From Torymus aiolomorphi (lineage: Eukaryota > Arthropoda > Insecta > Hymenoptera > Torymidae): a stretch of 64,000 nt of DNA. The notes below the pieces were generated by a model that worked only from the letters and a program-made list of their open reading frames with translations, was not told the DNA's origin and searched no databases. Each line of letters begins with the position of its first letter. Within the stretch, counting starts at the first letter, position 1. The stretch covers positions 43,275,083 through 43,339,082 of the forward strand of contig CM070874.1 of assembly GCA_036365515.1 (NCBI GenBank), in the 5' to 3' direction. Position numbers and translations under genes: made by a program. Below, piece by piece: positions 31,105 to 42,388 of the stretch.

Positions 31105-33622
31105 TGTTACGACCTGAGTCGGGATCTTCGAACAGAAGGGCGCTTCTGCAATGGTAGCCGAGTTGACCAACAGGAACGTGGAATTCGTTGTTCGATGAAG
31201 CGCTGAAGCGCAAGGAATTGCAGGAACTTTTAAATGAAAAGTCAAACTCAAGAGAATTAAATTATTACTTTCAAGTTTATTCAATTGAGAAATTAACTTT
31301 AGAACTTTAGCAAATATAGAACTTTCAAACGTGACTCGATACCATTCAAAAATGATCTTAAATTTCAATGCTCTGAGGCACTTGCACAGAGACCTCAGAG
31401 AGACTACTGGAGGCCGGTGAGGAGGCCCTATTTATATTCTAAATTGCAGGTGGAACTCCAGGTTGGTGGTGGGAGTGGAACCAATCAAAACTATTTCCCT
31501 TCCTCAAGTGGGAGTGGCTTCGCTGGAGAATTCTAGTTTAATCCGGTTTTGTCCTTGAGAGTGGGAGTGGCCTCGCTGGATAATTCTAGTTTAATCTGGA
31601 TCGTCCTCGAGAGTGGGGGTAGCTAGGTCAGTTATAACTGGATTTATCTGGCTCCCTCTGTTGACCTTGATGACTCTAAAAATAGAAAGGAAACAGGAAG
31701 AGGGGGGAAGAGACAAACAACTCTTGGAAAATATGGAGTAAATATTTCCAGGAATAATGCGGAATAAACAACTCTAGGAATTATATGGAGTAAACAACTC
31801 TAGGAATTATATGGAGTAAACAACTCTAGGAATTATATGGGGAAAACAACTCTAGGAATTATATATTTAGAAAGGAATGAGCGTTTCCCTGAGCGAGTTT
31901 TATCCTGTTATATTTTATTATTAAATTATTAACTATTATTCTTATTTATAATTTGTTACGTGCCAATATTTTTATTCTTAATTTATTGATTTTAATTTAT
32001 TCAACTTATTGTTAGCCGAGTAGCTTGCCATTGCGCAAAAAGAAATTAGGAAATAAGAATCGCGCGATGTCCAGAAATCGCTGCGCTAGCGGGGCGACGG
32101 CCTTGATCCGGCGCGACGACCGCGAGGAAACTCATACGAGCGCGAGGAGAACAGGCGCCGCGCTCGATCAGTGGCAGCACCTCCCGGCCACCTTTCGCGC
32201 TCCCTGCCTTATCTGCGCCGATAGCCGCTGCGGGAGCGAGAGAGACAGCGAACGACCGTAGTGGGAGCGAGTTTTCGCGGATCCAGGTGTGCGGGCGGCG
32301 AAAATTCGTTGCCACGACAGTCGGAAATAATTAGTCAAAAGGTACAGTCGTTAACTTTTATCGGGAATATATGTTGTTTAAGAGTAATTTTTATAAGTTC
32401 GTTAGGCACTAGAATATTGACATCGTGTATTAGGATATTACCAAATTTACCACTGTTATACGGGACCACTGGACTATAATTGAAGGAAAAATAAAAGAAA
32501 AGGAAAAACTGACATATTGGTGAATATTTCATTTCAATTTCCGAAAATCCATAATTCCACACATTATTCCATTCTTCAAGGAATCCATCGAGTTACAACA
32601 AAAGGTGAGAATCTTTATTTATAACAATTCATTCATTTGGAAATTATTCGTTCGCGTGCAAGAATTTTAAAGATTTTCTTTTTCGGGCATTTGTTCATAA
32701 TTTTCAATTGTTGTTAATCGCATACTTGTTATTCGTAGCTGATATAGGAGCGTTTATTCCGTAAATTCTATAAAACTACTGTGAGACCGGCCATAACTAC
32801 GGGGTAATGGATCAGGGTTTCTAGTGCCGCGCGACTTCGTTATTGGCATTTTGCTCGTTAAACTAATAATTTACGATAAATTGTTAATGCGGATTACCGA
32901 TAATTAATAACAATAGAAACTTAATAATTAGTAATAATCTAATAATATAGTAATTAATAATATAGTAATAATATAGTAATTAATAATAACGAAAATATAC
33001 AATATTAATAACAATAATATGATTAATAATAACCTTAATTGTTTTTTTACAAATAATTGTTAATAAATTTAACCCTTTTTTCCCTAATAATTAATCATTA
33101 ATCTAACCTAACTACCATAAAACCATCTTACTAAACCCTAGCCCGGATTTCCCTCATGCATTAAGAAGTTGAGAGGATCATTATAGCATGATCGTCTAAA
33201 CTTCCGAAGATTGAGGTGTACGATCCGTCGAGATTTAGGACTAATACGCGCATCAGATCAACAAGAATAAAAGCCAGGAATATGCAGACAAAGGGAAGCG
33301 CATGAAGGAGAAGGAACTATCAGCTCTTTCTCTACGATCGAAATATACCGTCATTAGATACCCGTAGTAAGGCGATTAGGATCTCTTAGGTAAAAGGAAT
33401 GATAGATGTCCTGGGCGACATCCCAAAATAATTTATGGTTCTGCCCTTACGTGCGAGTATCTTAACCTCTCACATAACATTATTAAATAATGTATTTCTA
33501 CTAGAATCGCAAGCCGTTAGTTATTTGCTTATTCGGGATGTTATTATTATTATTATTATTAACAAAATTAATCATTGCGGTATCAAGTTGTTTATTGTTT
33601 AATTATTATTATTTATTTACGG
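31105..33622 (-). repeat. Gypsy element 2, 5' LTR (LTR C), first part
   Basis: Begins TGTTACGACCTGAGTCGG. It is interrupted by a solo LTR at 31954-33479, resumes at 33480, and is cut again at 33622 (ttatttacgg) by the large palindromic element. The rest is at 60144-60489. Confidence 0.95.
31954..33479. repeat. Solo LTR of another retrotransposon
   Basis: Termini TGTTACGTG...CACATAACA (TG...CA with short inverted ends), 1526 bp, flanked by a 5-bp duplication with one change (TAATT at 31949-31953, TTATT at 33480-33484). LTR C is continuous if it is removed. It contains a GC-rich block (about 32050-32290) and long AT-rich 'aataatata' runs. No coding region was recognised, so this is a product of LTR-LTR recombination. 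Confidence 0.85.
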
Positions 33623-35330
33623 CCCACACAGCATAAAAGAAAACTGAAATAATTACATGAAATAATTCATGAATTAATACATTGAAATGATTTAGAAAGG
33701 ATTTTAAAAGGAAAAAAAATTAATTTTAAATTAAGTTTTAAAATAATATATGGAATCCTTACAAAATACTTTCAAAAATCTTCCAAAAAAAGAAAAAAAG
33801 TTTTACCAAAAAATAATTACACGAATTAATTCTGAAAGGACTTTGAAAAGATTTTTTGAAAGAAAACATAAAATAATTTCGAAATTATTGCAAGTATTCT
33901 TTCATGAAATAATTCAGAAATAATTTCAAAAAGATACAAATTATTATTTTACAAAAATAATTCAATATCTATTCAAAAACCTTTCATGAATTATTTTATG
34001 AAATCTTCCGGGAAACTCGTGTGAATTGATACAAGAAATAATTTTGAATTCTTTTGAAAAAGATTTTTAGAATAAAATTTTTTAAAACAAAATAGCGAAA
34101 AAAATAATTACACGAATTCTTTCTGAAAGAACCTTGAAAAGATTTTTTGAAAGAAAACATAAAACAATTCAGCAATCATGTCAAGAATTATATCACGAAA
34201 TAATTCAGAAATAATTTCAGAAAGATACAAATTAATCATTCACAAAAATAATTCAATATCTATTCAAAAATCTTACATGAATTATTTCATGAAATCTTCC
34301 GGGGAAACTCGTGTGAATTAATACAAGAAATAATTTTGAATTCTTTTGAAAAACATTTTTGGAATAAATTTTTTTTTAATAAAGTAGCGAAAAAAATAAT
34401 TACAGGAATCCTTTCTGAAAGGAGATTGAAAAGATGTTTTGAAAGAAAACATTTAACAATATAAAAACCATTTCAAGAATTAAATCATGAAATAATTCAG
34501 AAATAATTTCAGAAAGATACAAAGCCCTATTTCACAAAAATAATTCAATAACTATTCAAAGACCTTTCACGAGTTATTTCGTGAAATCTTTCAGTAAACT
34601 CGTGCGAATTAATACAAGATATAATTTAGAATACTTTTGAAAAAAATTTTTGTAATAAAATTTTTTTTAATAAATATAGCGTTAAAAATAATTACACGAA
34701 TTTTTTCTGAAAGGACTTTGAAAAGATTTTTTAAAGAAAACATTATACAATTTAGAAATTATTTGAAGGATTCTATCATGAAATAATTCAGAAATAATTT
34801 CAAAATGATACAAAGCATATTTCAGAAGAATAATTCAGTATTCATTCAAAAACCTTTTATGAATTAATTAATGAAATCTTACAGTAAACTAGCGTGAATT
34901 AATATATGAAGTAATTTAGAATTCATTAATTATAATGTTTGCAATAATATTTTTCTAAAAAGAATAGGATTTAAAATTATTCAGAAATTACTTCAAGTAT
35001 TCTATCATGATATAATTCAGAAATAATTTCAGAAAGATACAAATTATTATTTTACAAAAATAATTCAATATCTATTCAAAAACCTTTTATGACTTATTGT
35101 ATGAAATCTTCCAGTAAACTCTTGTGAATGAATACAAGAAATAATTTCGAAATCTTTTGGAAATAATTTTTCTAATTAAATTTTTGTAAATAAAATTTTT
35201 GTAAATAAAATATCGCAAAAAATAATAACAAGAATTTTGTCTGAAAAGACCTTGAAAAGATTTTTTGGAAGAAAACGTAAAACAATTTAGAAATATTTTA
35301 TGTTTAATTGTTAAAAGATTACTTAAGCAA
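33623..35330. repeat. Left array of ~290-bp AT-rich repeats
   Basis: About five or six diverged units containing 'ttgaaaagattttttgaaag', 'gaaataattcagaaataa', 'caaaaataattcaatatc' and 'gaaatcttcc'. The first 1.2 kb is repeated in the same orientation at 56469-57610. Confidence 0.85.
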
Positions 35331-35774
35331 ATTAAAAAAAAAAAACATTTTTTTTATCTTTATAGATATTTATGGTTAATAAAAGTTTTATTAACTTTAG
35401 GGAAGTGTAGAAAAATGTAAAAAATATGTAGAAAAATGCAACAAAGTGTAAATAAGTTTAGAAAACTGTAAATTTTTACTGATTTTTCCAGATTTTATAA
35501 AATGTACAAAAGTGTACAAAAATGTAAGAAAGTGTAGATAAGTGTAAAAAGATGTGAAATATGTCCGAAATATCGGGTCAAACTACGTTTAATTACACTT
35601 ATACTTTTTTACACTTTTCTACACTTTTTAACATTTTTTTTACACTGTCAATTTTGCTAGAGAAAGTAAAAATTTTAAAAAGTTGACGTGTTTTGATACG
35701 GTCATAATACACGGTTTCTATCAGTGAAAGTAAAGTCACTTTTTGAGCTGTGCATTATATAGAATAGGCTTGTA
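35331..35774. other. AT-rich with 'agtgtaaa' motifs, no gene
   Basis: Many 'gtgtaaa' or 'gtgtaga' words on one strand and their complements ('tttacactttt') in the second half, an imperfect inverted organisation. Similar words recur at 55780-56100. Confidence 0.5.
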
Positions 35775-36745
35775 TAATCGCTAACCTTTTAAAAGATTGG
35801 TTTCATAGATTTACACTTCTGCGGACTATTCTGAAGACTTTTACACTTTTGAGGGTAAATAAGTCACGTCACCGTGAGTTATTCAGTTATTCTCGATTTA
35901 TTATATACGAAATGTGTGTGTTTTAATGATGCGATTTAAATTTCTGAATCAAATAGGTATAGCATTCGGAAAAGCTTAAAAAAACTTATATATTAAAAAA
36001 AATTCTCTAGCTATTATTATTAATATAAAACGTGTTTTTTTTAAAACCTTATAACTCCAAAACTAATCAGTCAATTTTCTTGAGAAAAATCATGATAATG
36101 CAGAATATAAATAGCTATAATCTATAAAAATTTGAATTCATTGTTTTGGTTAGTTTTTGAGGAAAAAATTGAAAAATGAAAAAAATGAGTTTTGTATATC
36201 CAACAATTACAGGAGTAAAACTACATTAATCTCTTAAAAATTTCTTCTACAGATAAATATTGGATAGCTCTCGGTAGAGTTCTTTTAGGTTAATTGATTG
36301 GTCCACAAATTTCAGAGATATATAAGATTATTTTTAAAATTTTTTTTTCAAATCGTACTTTTTCTAGAACTGATCGATGAATCAGCTACACATTTATAGA
36401 CAACTTTGTGTGTAATGTAAATTTCCGTATTTTACAAAGTATTTCGGGAAATACGTTTAACACTACTTTTGGCTGTACTAAGATATTAATAGCGTTCTCT
36501 CTTTTATTCATGGAATCATGAAATGTATACATAACTATGTATAGAGACAATTTTACAATAATAATTACTTTATTATAATAAAAATAGAAAGAATAAAAAT
36601 GAAACGCAAAAATATACATATAACATAGTCCCGCCGTAAAAAAAAGTGCATACAAGGAAAAATAATTATTTAAATAATTCTTAATCCCAAGTAGCCTGGG
36701 GATGCGAGTTCCACGCGTATACGGGAGCGCGTCAGACCTGTATAA
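35775..36745. repeat. Left arm of central palindrome
   Basis: Inverse copy of 37440-38158 plus 55544-55788; the right arm was later split by the Maverick. A mirror pair of 89-codon open frames (36386-36655 minus, 37531-37800 plus), Tyr/Phe-rich, lies in the arms. With no conserved motif I do not call it a gene. Confidence 0.85.
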
Positions 36746-37540
36746 ATGGAAAATAATTATTTAAATAATTCTTAACCCCAAGTAGGCGGGGAATGAGAGT
36801 TCCACGAGTATACGGGAGCGCAGTAGGCGTGAATACATGGCAAAACAATTATTTAAATAATTCTTAACCCTATGTTGGTGAGGGATGGGAGTTCCACACG
36901 TATACCGGAGCGCGTTAGATGTGAATACATGGCAAAATAATTATTTATATAATTCCAAACCCAAAGTAGGCGGGGGATGCGAGTTCCACGCGTATACGGG
37001 AGCGCGTCAGACGTATATACATAGCAAAATATTTATTTAAATAATTGTTAACCCCAAGTAGGCGGGGGACGCGAGATCCATGCGTGTACTGGAGCGCGTT
37101 AGAAGTAAATACAAGGCGAAATAATTATTTATACAATTCTAAACCCAAAGTAGGCGCGGGATGCGAGTTCCATGCGTATACGGGAACGCATTAGAAGTAA
37201 ATACATGGCAAAATAATTATTTATATAATTCCACACCCCAAGTCGGCGGGGGATGCGAGATTCACGCGAATACGGGAGCGCGTTAGGCGTGCATTAATTG
37301 CAAAACCATTATTCAAATAATTCTTAACCGCAAGAAGGCGGTGGATGCGTGGAACACGTCTGACGCGCTCCCTATACGCGTGGAACTCTCATCCCCCGCC
37401 TACTTGGGGTTAAGAATTATTTAAATAATTATTTTGCCTTTTATATACGTCTGACGGACTCCCGTATACGCGTGGAACTCGCATCCCCAGCCTACTTGGG
37501 ATTAAGAATTATTTAAATAATTATTTTTCCTTGTATGCAC
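36655..37540. repeat. ~105-bp satellite at the palindrome centre
   Basis: About eight units with 'aattatttaaataattctt', 'ccaagtaggcgggg', 'gcgagttccacgcgtata' and 'gggagcgcgt', in one orientation to about 37340, then two units in the opposite orientation. Partial units of the same sequence occur outside the element at about 60811-60935. Confidence 0.85.
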
Positions 37541-38164
37541 TTTTTTTTACGGCGAGACTATGTTATATGTATATTTTTGCGTTTCATTTTTATTCTTTTT
37601 ATTTTTATTATAATAAAGTAATTATTATTCTAAAATTGTCTCTATACATAGTTATGTATACATTTCATGATTCCATGAATAAAAGAGAGAACGCGATTAA
37701 TATCTTAGTACAGCCAAAAGTAGTTTTAAACGTATTTCCCAAAATACTTTGTAAAATACGGAAATTTACATTACACACAAAGTTGTCTATAAATGTGTAG
37801 CTGATTCATCGATCCGTTCTAGAAAAAATAATATTTGGAAAAAAAAATTTTAAAATAATCTTGTATATCTCTGAAATTTGTGGACCAATCAGTTAACCTA
37901 AAAAGCTCAGCCGAGAGCTATCCAATATTTATCTCTAGAAGAAATTTTTATGCGATTAATTCAATTTTACTCCTGTAATTGTTGGACACACAAAACTCAT
38001 TTTTTTCATTTTTCAATTTTTTCCTCAAAAACTAACCAAAACCATGAATTCAAATTTTTATAGATTTTAGCTATTTATATTCTGTATTATCATGATTTTT
38101 CTCAAGAAAATTGGCTGATTAGTTTTGGAGTTATAAGGTATTAAAAAAACACGTTTTATATTAA

Positions 38165-38366
38165 AGTAGTAGGGGCAGCGCGGCTACCGCGCCAGAGCGG
38201 CTCCCGCGCCACTTACCCACCGAGCACTACTTACCGTCCGTCGGTAAGGTAGGGTGCAAAGTCACCATGCGAGAGGCCCGGTAGAGGGCGCATTGAACAT
38301 TTACTCCATCGATAAAATGCGTACGTATGTCATGTTGCAGGGGGCATGGGGCCCTCATATGATGTT
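38165..38366 (+). repeat. Maverick left terminal inverted repeat
   Basis: Starts AGTAGTAGGGGCAGCGCGGC. GC-rich compared with the interior. It contains 'ccgtccgtcgg' and 'gcggctaccgcgcc' short palindromes. Confidence 0.97.
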
Positions 38367-38434
38367 CAGAGGGTATGCTATATCCATTGTGAATATTTAT
38401 GATGATATCAACACATTTTTATCCCATTCACTTA

Positions 38435-38674
38435 CTACTTAAATCTTTTATAATCTTGTTGTTGGGGAAAGGATTGAGTGTTAGTAGAATATTTACTAGT
38501 ATTATTTTTCCACGCTGATTCATTTTTTTTACTATCGTCAGATAGTCTGGTGTATGAAATCGTGTTTGAACCAGTAAAATTTTTCCATTGGGACTCAGGC
38601 TTTTGTTTTTGACTATTGTCAGAAAGTTTGCTGTATGGAATGTTGCTACTACTAGTACTATTTGACTGACCCAT
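38435..38674 (-). CDS. Small MGQS-type protein, predicted N-myristoylated
   Basis: A 79-aa frame from the ATG at 38674: MGQSNSTSSS, then two related segments (SKLSDNSQ...SQWKNFTGSN and TRLSDDSK...SAWKNNTSKY), then DYKRFK. Gly2 with Ser6 fits a myristoylation signal. It is Ser/Asn-rich and soluble, with a basic C-terminus, and follows the capsid gene on the same strand. Its counterpart in the relic at 4012-4158 has the same start and end pattern, so both termini are under constraint. A longer in-frame start upstream (38691) is possible, but MGQS is the conserved one. The role is probably structural or membrane-associated; this is inference. Confidence 0.65.
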   Translation of the reverse strand: MGQSNSTSSSNIPYSKLSDNSQKQKPESQWKNFTGSNTISYTRLSDDSKKNESAWKNNTSKYSTNTQSFPQQQDYKRFK

Positions 38675-38860
38675 TTTGTTGATTGTTTCAATTAGACTGA
38701 GGTAATTTTAGAATTTATGTGATTTATAAACACAACTTATTTCTTAAAACTTATGAGAAAAAGGAGGGGATTAAAAGATAGGTAATAAAAAGATAATTCA
38801 ATTTTTTTATAATTTATTTATTTTCCATAATTTACAAACAAATGATACATATATAAATTT

Positions 38861-40098
38861 TTATACAAGTTTTTTAACATCACCACTAACAGGATTATAT
38901 TTTATAATACGATCATGTAAAATTAAACAATAAGCAGTGGTTTCTGCAGGAATATTTTCTTTGGTTTCAAATTCAAGACGGACATCCACAGCAGCTTGTT
39001 TTAGAGATTCATTCTGTTTAGAACAATCGATGACAATAAATGGTGTATAATTTATAAATTCTGATTTACTTAGCAAAGGATCTATTTCATTGTTGTTATA
39101 ATATTCGCTTTGAAAATGTGCATACATATCATATAAAAGCGCATATTGATTATGTGTAACATCTAAATTGAGATTACCATAAGGATAGTACTGAGAATTC
39201 AAAAAAGTTTGACATTACTGATATTACAGTGATCAAAATGACTATTGTTTACATTTTTCTCACCTCTTCGTTTCGTTTGGAAAGCTAAAATTACAAAGCG
39301 TGGCTTTTCTAATTGGTTAGAGGTTTTAACAGTCCATATTTGTTTTACAGTTGTTGGAAGAACAGGATATTCGTATAATTCCCATGAACGATAACTCATA
39401 GCAATAGGTATATCTTTTTGTATAAAATTAAAAAGATGTATTTTACGTTTGTCTGATAACATAACGTAAGGCATAAGCCATTCTACTCGAGTAAGTTGAA
39501 TTTTAAAATTTTCATAATTCACAGCATCAGCTTGAGTAGAACTTTGTATAACAGCATTATAATCATTTCTTGATCTTGTCAGTATAAGTTCATATTTAAC
39601 ATTTACAATTATTTTACGATAATCTTCAGCAAATCCAAAAATCATGGACAAAGGTATAGAGACATCAAAATTTCCACTATTATCAGTAATTTTTCCTGTT
39701 TCTATTACACCTATCTATCCTGCGTTCTCAAGATATTTGCTTTGGTTTGATGAAAAAGAAACATAACCTTTTAACGTAGAAGTCAATCCAACATTTTTAC
39801 ATCTATCAATTTCTACTTCATTGATATCATAACGCATTTCTTCAAATAAGTGACATATAGCATTATTTACAAATGCAGTATTTGTCAGCAGAGTACCATC
39901 ATTTTTTGTTAATTTACCACATATATGTAAGGTACTTTTTGATGGTAATAAGCATAAATCTTGATGCTGAATAGATATACGAATTTCATCACTATTATTG
40001 AAAGATGATGAGGTATATGGTTGATGAGCATGAAGCTCATAGTGTGAAATTGCCTCATCAAAAATTACTGGTGACTGTACACTAAGGACTTCCTCCAT
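38861..40098 (-). pseudogene. Maverick major capsid protein (double jelly-roll type)
   Basis: The reading frame starts MEEVLSVQSP (ATG 40098) and spans about 412 codons to 38861. Two lesions are visible. A TAG at about 39715-39717 follows ENAG where the relic at 2.4 kb has Trp. A lost T in the T run at about 39200 breaks VKLF/LNSQYYPYGN. Conserved strings: STLHICGKL, NNAICHLFEEMR, IFGFAEDYRK, RVEWLMPYV, IVIDCSKQNESLK. The family forms the hexon-like shell of Polinton virions. It is the first gene of the minus-strand structural block, with a TATA box about 35 nt upstream. Confidence 0.88.
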
Positions 40099-40132
40099 TT
40101 TCTTCTCGTTTCAAATGACAGCAGCAGATAAA

Positions 40133-40139
40133 TATATAA
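40133..40139 (-). promoter_or_regulatory. TATA box for the capsid gene
   Basis: On the minus strand cTTATATATTT, about 35 nt before the capsid ATG. It lies between the capsid gene and the small gene upstream. Confidence 0.55.
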
Positions 40140-40148
40140 GTTACTTTT

Positions 40149-40346
40149 TTAATTTTTTGACTGTATTTTTTTTACGTTTCCGTTGTTCTTTTGATTTATA
40201 ATTTTTAAGCCTAGACTTTTTAGAAACTGAATGTTTTGACGTGTTAACTGTTTCGTTACTTGTTGTCGACTGATCGCTTGCTGACATACTGGAGTATTAA
40301 TATAACCTTTTCCAATCTTAGAGTTGTAAACTATTCCCATTATCAA
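40149..40346 (-). CDS. Conserved small basic Maverick protein
   Basis: A 65-aa frame, MIMGIVYNSKIGKGYI..., then TPVCQQAISRQQVTKQLTRQN, FLKSLGLKI and a Lys/Asn-rich tail. Highly basic. It overlaps the end of the penton-like gene by 4 nt (ATGA-type overlap at 40343-40346), which suggests coupled expression or tight packing. Proteins with the PVC...LT..N..FL pattern accompany insect Mavericks in my recollection, but no function is known to me. A minor virion protein would fit the position. Confidence 0.55.
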   Translation of the reverse strand: MIMGIVYNSKIGKGYINTPVCQQAISRQQVTKQLTRQNIQFLKSLGLKIINQKNNGNVKKIQSKN

Positions 40347-41030
40347 ACTGTTTTGATATGTAAGCGAATCGTAATAACTTCACCTCGAAAATTTACTAAG
40401 TCACCGTTTTGATCAACAATGCGTAATTGTAAATGGTCGATCATTTTTACAGTGATCGGTAAATATATTATTTGCTTTGGAACTTCAATAATCTTAAATC
40501 CTGGTGGCACTGCCGGAAAAAACTCGTGAATAGTATGAACCTTATTTTGATTAATATATGCACCAGTTGTTATATTACATTCGACACGTACTGCGTTCAC
40601 TTTAAGAATGGTAACTGGCATGTCGGACACATGACTTATATTAGGTTCAAGAAGGCGTTTTGTAAATCCTAATAATTGACCAATAGAATCATTCTCTTGA
40701 AAATCAATTTTTACGATTACAAGTAATAATACTCCGTAATGTATTATTATTAGGCTTAATACTAATTATTATTCCTTTGCGTTCGAGAGTTTTTTGTAAC
40801 GTTTTTTCAATATCATCTATTTCATAACTACCAGTAGGTAACTCCACTATCTCTTTACCAACATAAAATTTATTGCAGTTCATATCAATATTTGGTATAG
40901 AATTAAAAGTTAGCAGTTCAACTAATCCCAATACATATTTTCTTTTGGGATCAAGTTCAATCGGAGGGAAATAATCAGCTGCTAGAACTGACGAAGTCCC
41001 TGACAAACTAAGAGTAAACGATTCAAACAT
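40343..41030 (-). pseudogene. Maverick minor capsid (penton-like) protein, frameshifted
   Basis: From the ATG at 41030: MFESFTLSLSGTSSVL, YFPPIELDPKRKYVLGL, NKFYVGKEIVELPTGSYEI. The frame stops at about 40704 after an A run (CNRKN), and the natural continuation (KIDFQEN...IGQLLGF...VEVN-type strand VRVECNITTGAYIN) lies in the next frame to 40343. Size and position fit the single jelly-roll penton partner of the Polinton capsid. The lesion is a single homopolymer slip. A TATA box at 41075-41082 lies in the end of the protease gene. Confidence 0.75.
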
Positions 41031-41065
41031 CTTGATACTTTACGTGGAACTAACTTCATTCAATA

Positions 41066-41407
41066 TTATTTCTTCTTATATAGATAGAAATTTTCAGTTG
41101 AATTCAATTGATTACATAAAAATTTCAAACAAAGATGTCCACAAATATAAGTATTGAATTGTTGATACCTTTCATAATTGTATTTTATTTCTTTCACTTT
41201 TAAGTAATTTATGAGATCTTGAGGCGGACGCAAATCACCAAAACTATCAAAATAAAAAACATTATTTCCATTTTTTCGATAAGCTACCCAATGTGTTCCA
41301 GGTCCATCCTTATCATCAAGATTGATAATAGCACTTTCTTTATAAAGGCAGCCATTTGATGGTAATGCATTTCTCATAAATACACCTCTAAAATTTTTTA
41401 TTTGCAT
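41066..41407 (-). CDS. Adenain-like cysteine protease (PRO)
   Basis: 113 aa from the ATG at 41407. The same frame is open upstream to overlap the end of the phospholipase gene (DNDLLKYVKIM precedes), so the true N-terminus may be longer and lack an ATG here. Catalytic residues are in family order: His39 in GTHWVAY, Asp54 in FYFDSFG, Gln82/83 in RYQQF and Cys89 in YICGHLCL. This C5/Ulp1-fold protease matures capsid proteins in Polintons and adenoviruses. It appears intact in its core and is short, as usual for the family. Confidence 0.88.
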   Translation of the reverse strand: MQIKNFRGVFMRNALPSNGCLYKESAIINLDDKDGPGTHWVAYRKNGNNVFYFDSFGDLRPPQDLINYLKVKEIKYNYERYQQFNTYICGHLCLKFLCNQLNSTENFYLYKKK

Positions 41408-41460
41408 AATTTTTACATATTTTAATAAATCGTTGTCAGTTAAGGGCCGTTTTGGTAATC

Positions 41461-42294
41461 TTACTGTCTCAACAAGCTTTTTTTTTTCTTAATCACTTTT
41501 TTTACTTTTTCACTTTTTTTTAATTGCTTTGAACAGATACCATAACCCTTTGCATAGGGTTTTAAATATAATCCTTTTCCAAGGGCTAATTCTTCAACTT
41601 TCTTATTATGTCTTTGCTGTTCTTCCATCTGTCTTTTAGCAGCATTCGCTCGATTGATAGCTTGAGCAATGCCAGCAGCTCCCCCTGCTAGTGATCCTAA
41701 AGCACTAAGACCTGCAAACAATGGAACCAGAGCAGGGAGAAAGCCACCATGTTTCGATACAGGTAATATACGGGGAACTTTAACATATTTTTTTCCTCCT
41801 GCTCTTTTTACATGTTTGCGTGCGGTCATAAGGGCTGATTTGATTACAGATTGTGAATCTGTACTAGGACTGAGAGATTTAGCAGTAGACTTAATTAAAC
41901 GTTTAAGCCCAACCATTTTTTTTCTTAATCTTTTTGTTTTACTCTTTCTTTGTCCCATACCCAACTTATTTTTTACTTTCATGATGTTAATAATAGCGTA
42001 AGCCGCAGCTTTTTCTCCAAAACTAGCGTTTTTAGACTTCACTCTTTCCCACGCCTTTTCTGCTAAAACTTGATCTGCTGAGTTTCTTGCCTTAATGTTT
42101 TCGCGATTTTTTGAATAAGCTATATCGTGTTCCTTGCATGCAGTATCAAGTGGATTAATGCCTGGATCACCGCGAGCTAATCTTTTAGATAACTTTGTAC
42201 CTGGTCCACAGTATTGATAACCAGGAAAATGAAGTTCAAGTGGTAGTTTATTTATCAAATTATTAACTAGTCCTGAGCCTTTATGAATAATCAT
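41461..42294 (-). CDS. Phospholipase A2 domain fused to glycine-rich core/lytic-type protein
   Basis: 277 aa. Residues 24-60 have the parvovirus VP1-type PLA2 signature: Ca-loop YCGPGT (28-33) and catalytic HDIAY (56-60), with NPLD before it. Then comes a basic region, and at about 183-213 a hydrophobic Gly/Ala-rich segment (FAGLSALGSLAGGAAGIA) followed by a coiled stretch (RQMEEQQRHNKK), GLYLKPY and a very basic tail. Segments of this kind resemble adenovirus membrane-lytic or core proteins; that is family knowledge by eye. It likely helps the particle cross endosomal membrane. Intact. It is divergently transcribed from the ATPase. Confidence 0.85.
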   Translation of the reverse strand: MIIHKGSGLVNNLINKLPLELHFPGYQYCGPGTKLSKRLARGDPGINPLDTACKEHDIAYSKNRENIKARNSADQVLAEKAWERVKSKNASFGEKAAAYAIINIMKVKNKLGMGQRKSKTKRLRKKMVGLKRLIKSTAKSLSPSTDSQSVIKSALMTARKHVKRAGGKKYVKVPRILPVSKHGGFLPALVPLFAGLSALGSLAGGAAGIAQAINRANAAKRQMEEQQRHNKKVEELALGKGLYLKPYAKGYGICSKQLKKSEKVKKVIKKKKSLLRQ

Positions 42295-42388
42295 TACTCG
42301 ATGATAGTCTTTTTATGAATGAGGAGAAAACTATAAGTATATGCTTTTATAGAAGTTTTCATCAGTCGTAATCAAGTTTTAAAACAAG
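42295..42388. promoter_or_regulatory. Divergent promoter between PLA2 and ATPase genes
   Basis: 94 bp separate the two ATGs. 'actataagtatatgctttta' (about 42330) holds TATA-like words readable in both directions, about 40-50 nt from each start codon. It separates the minus-strand structural block from the plus-strand block. Confidence 0.5.

Noticed and set aside
32025..32315. GC-rich frames inside the solo LTR as coding
   Set aside because: Arg/Ala-rich on both strands, typical of GC-rich regulatory DNA, and no homology recognised.
36655..37340. CRISPR-like array of regular repeats
   Set aside because: The whole unit repeats with no unique spacers, and the context is eukaryotic: a satellite.
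36386..37800. Mirror 89-codon open frames in the palindrome arms as a real gene
   Set aside because: They are inverse copies of one AT-rich sequence, low complexity (Tyr/Phe/Ile), with no motif; conservation between arms follows from DNA symmetry.
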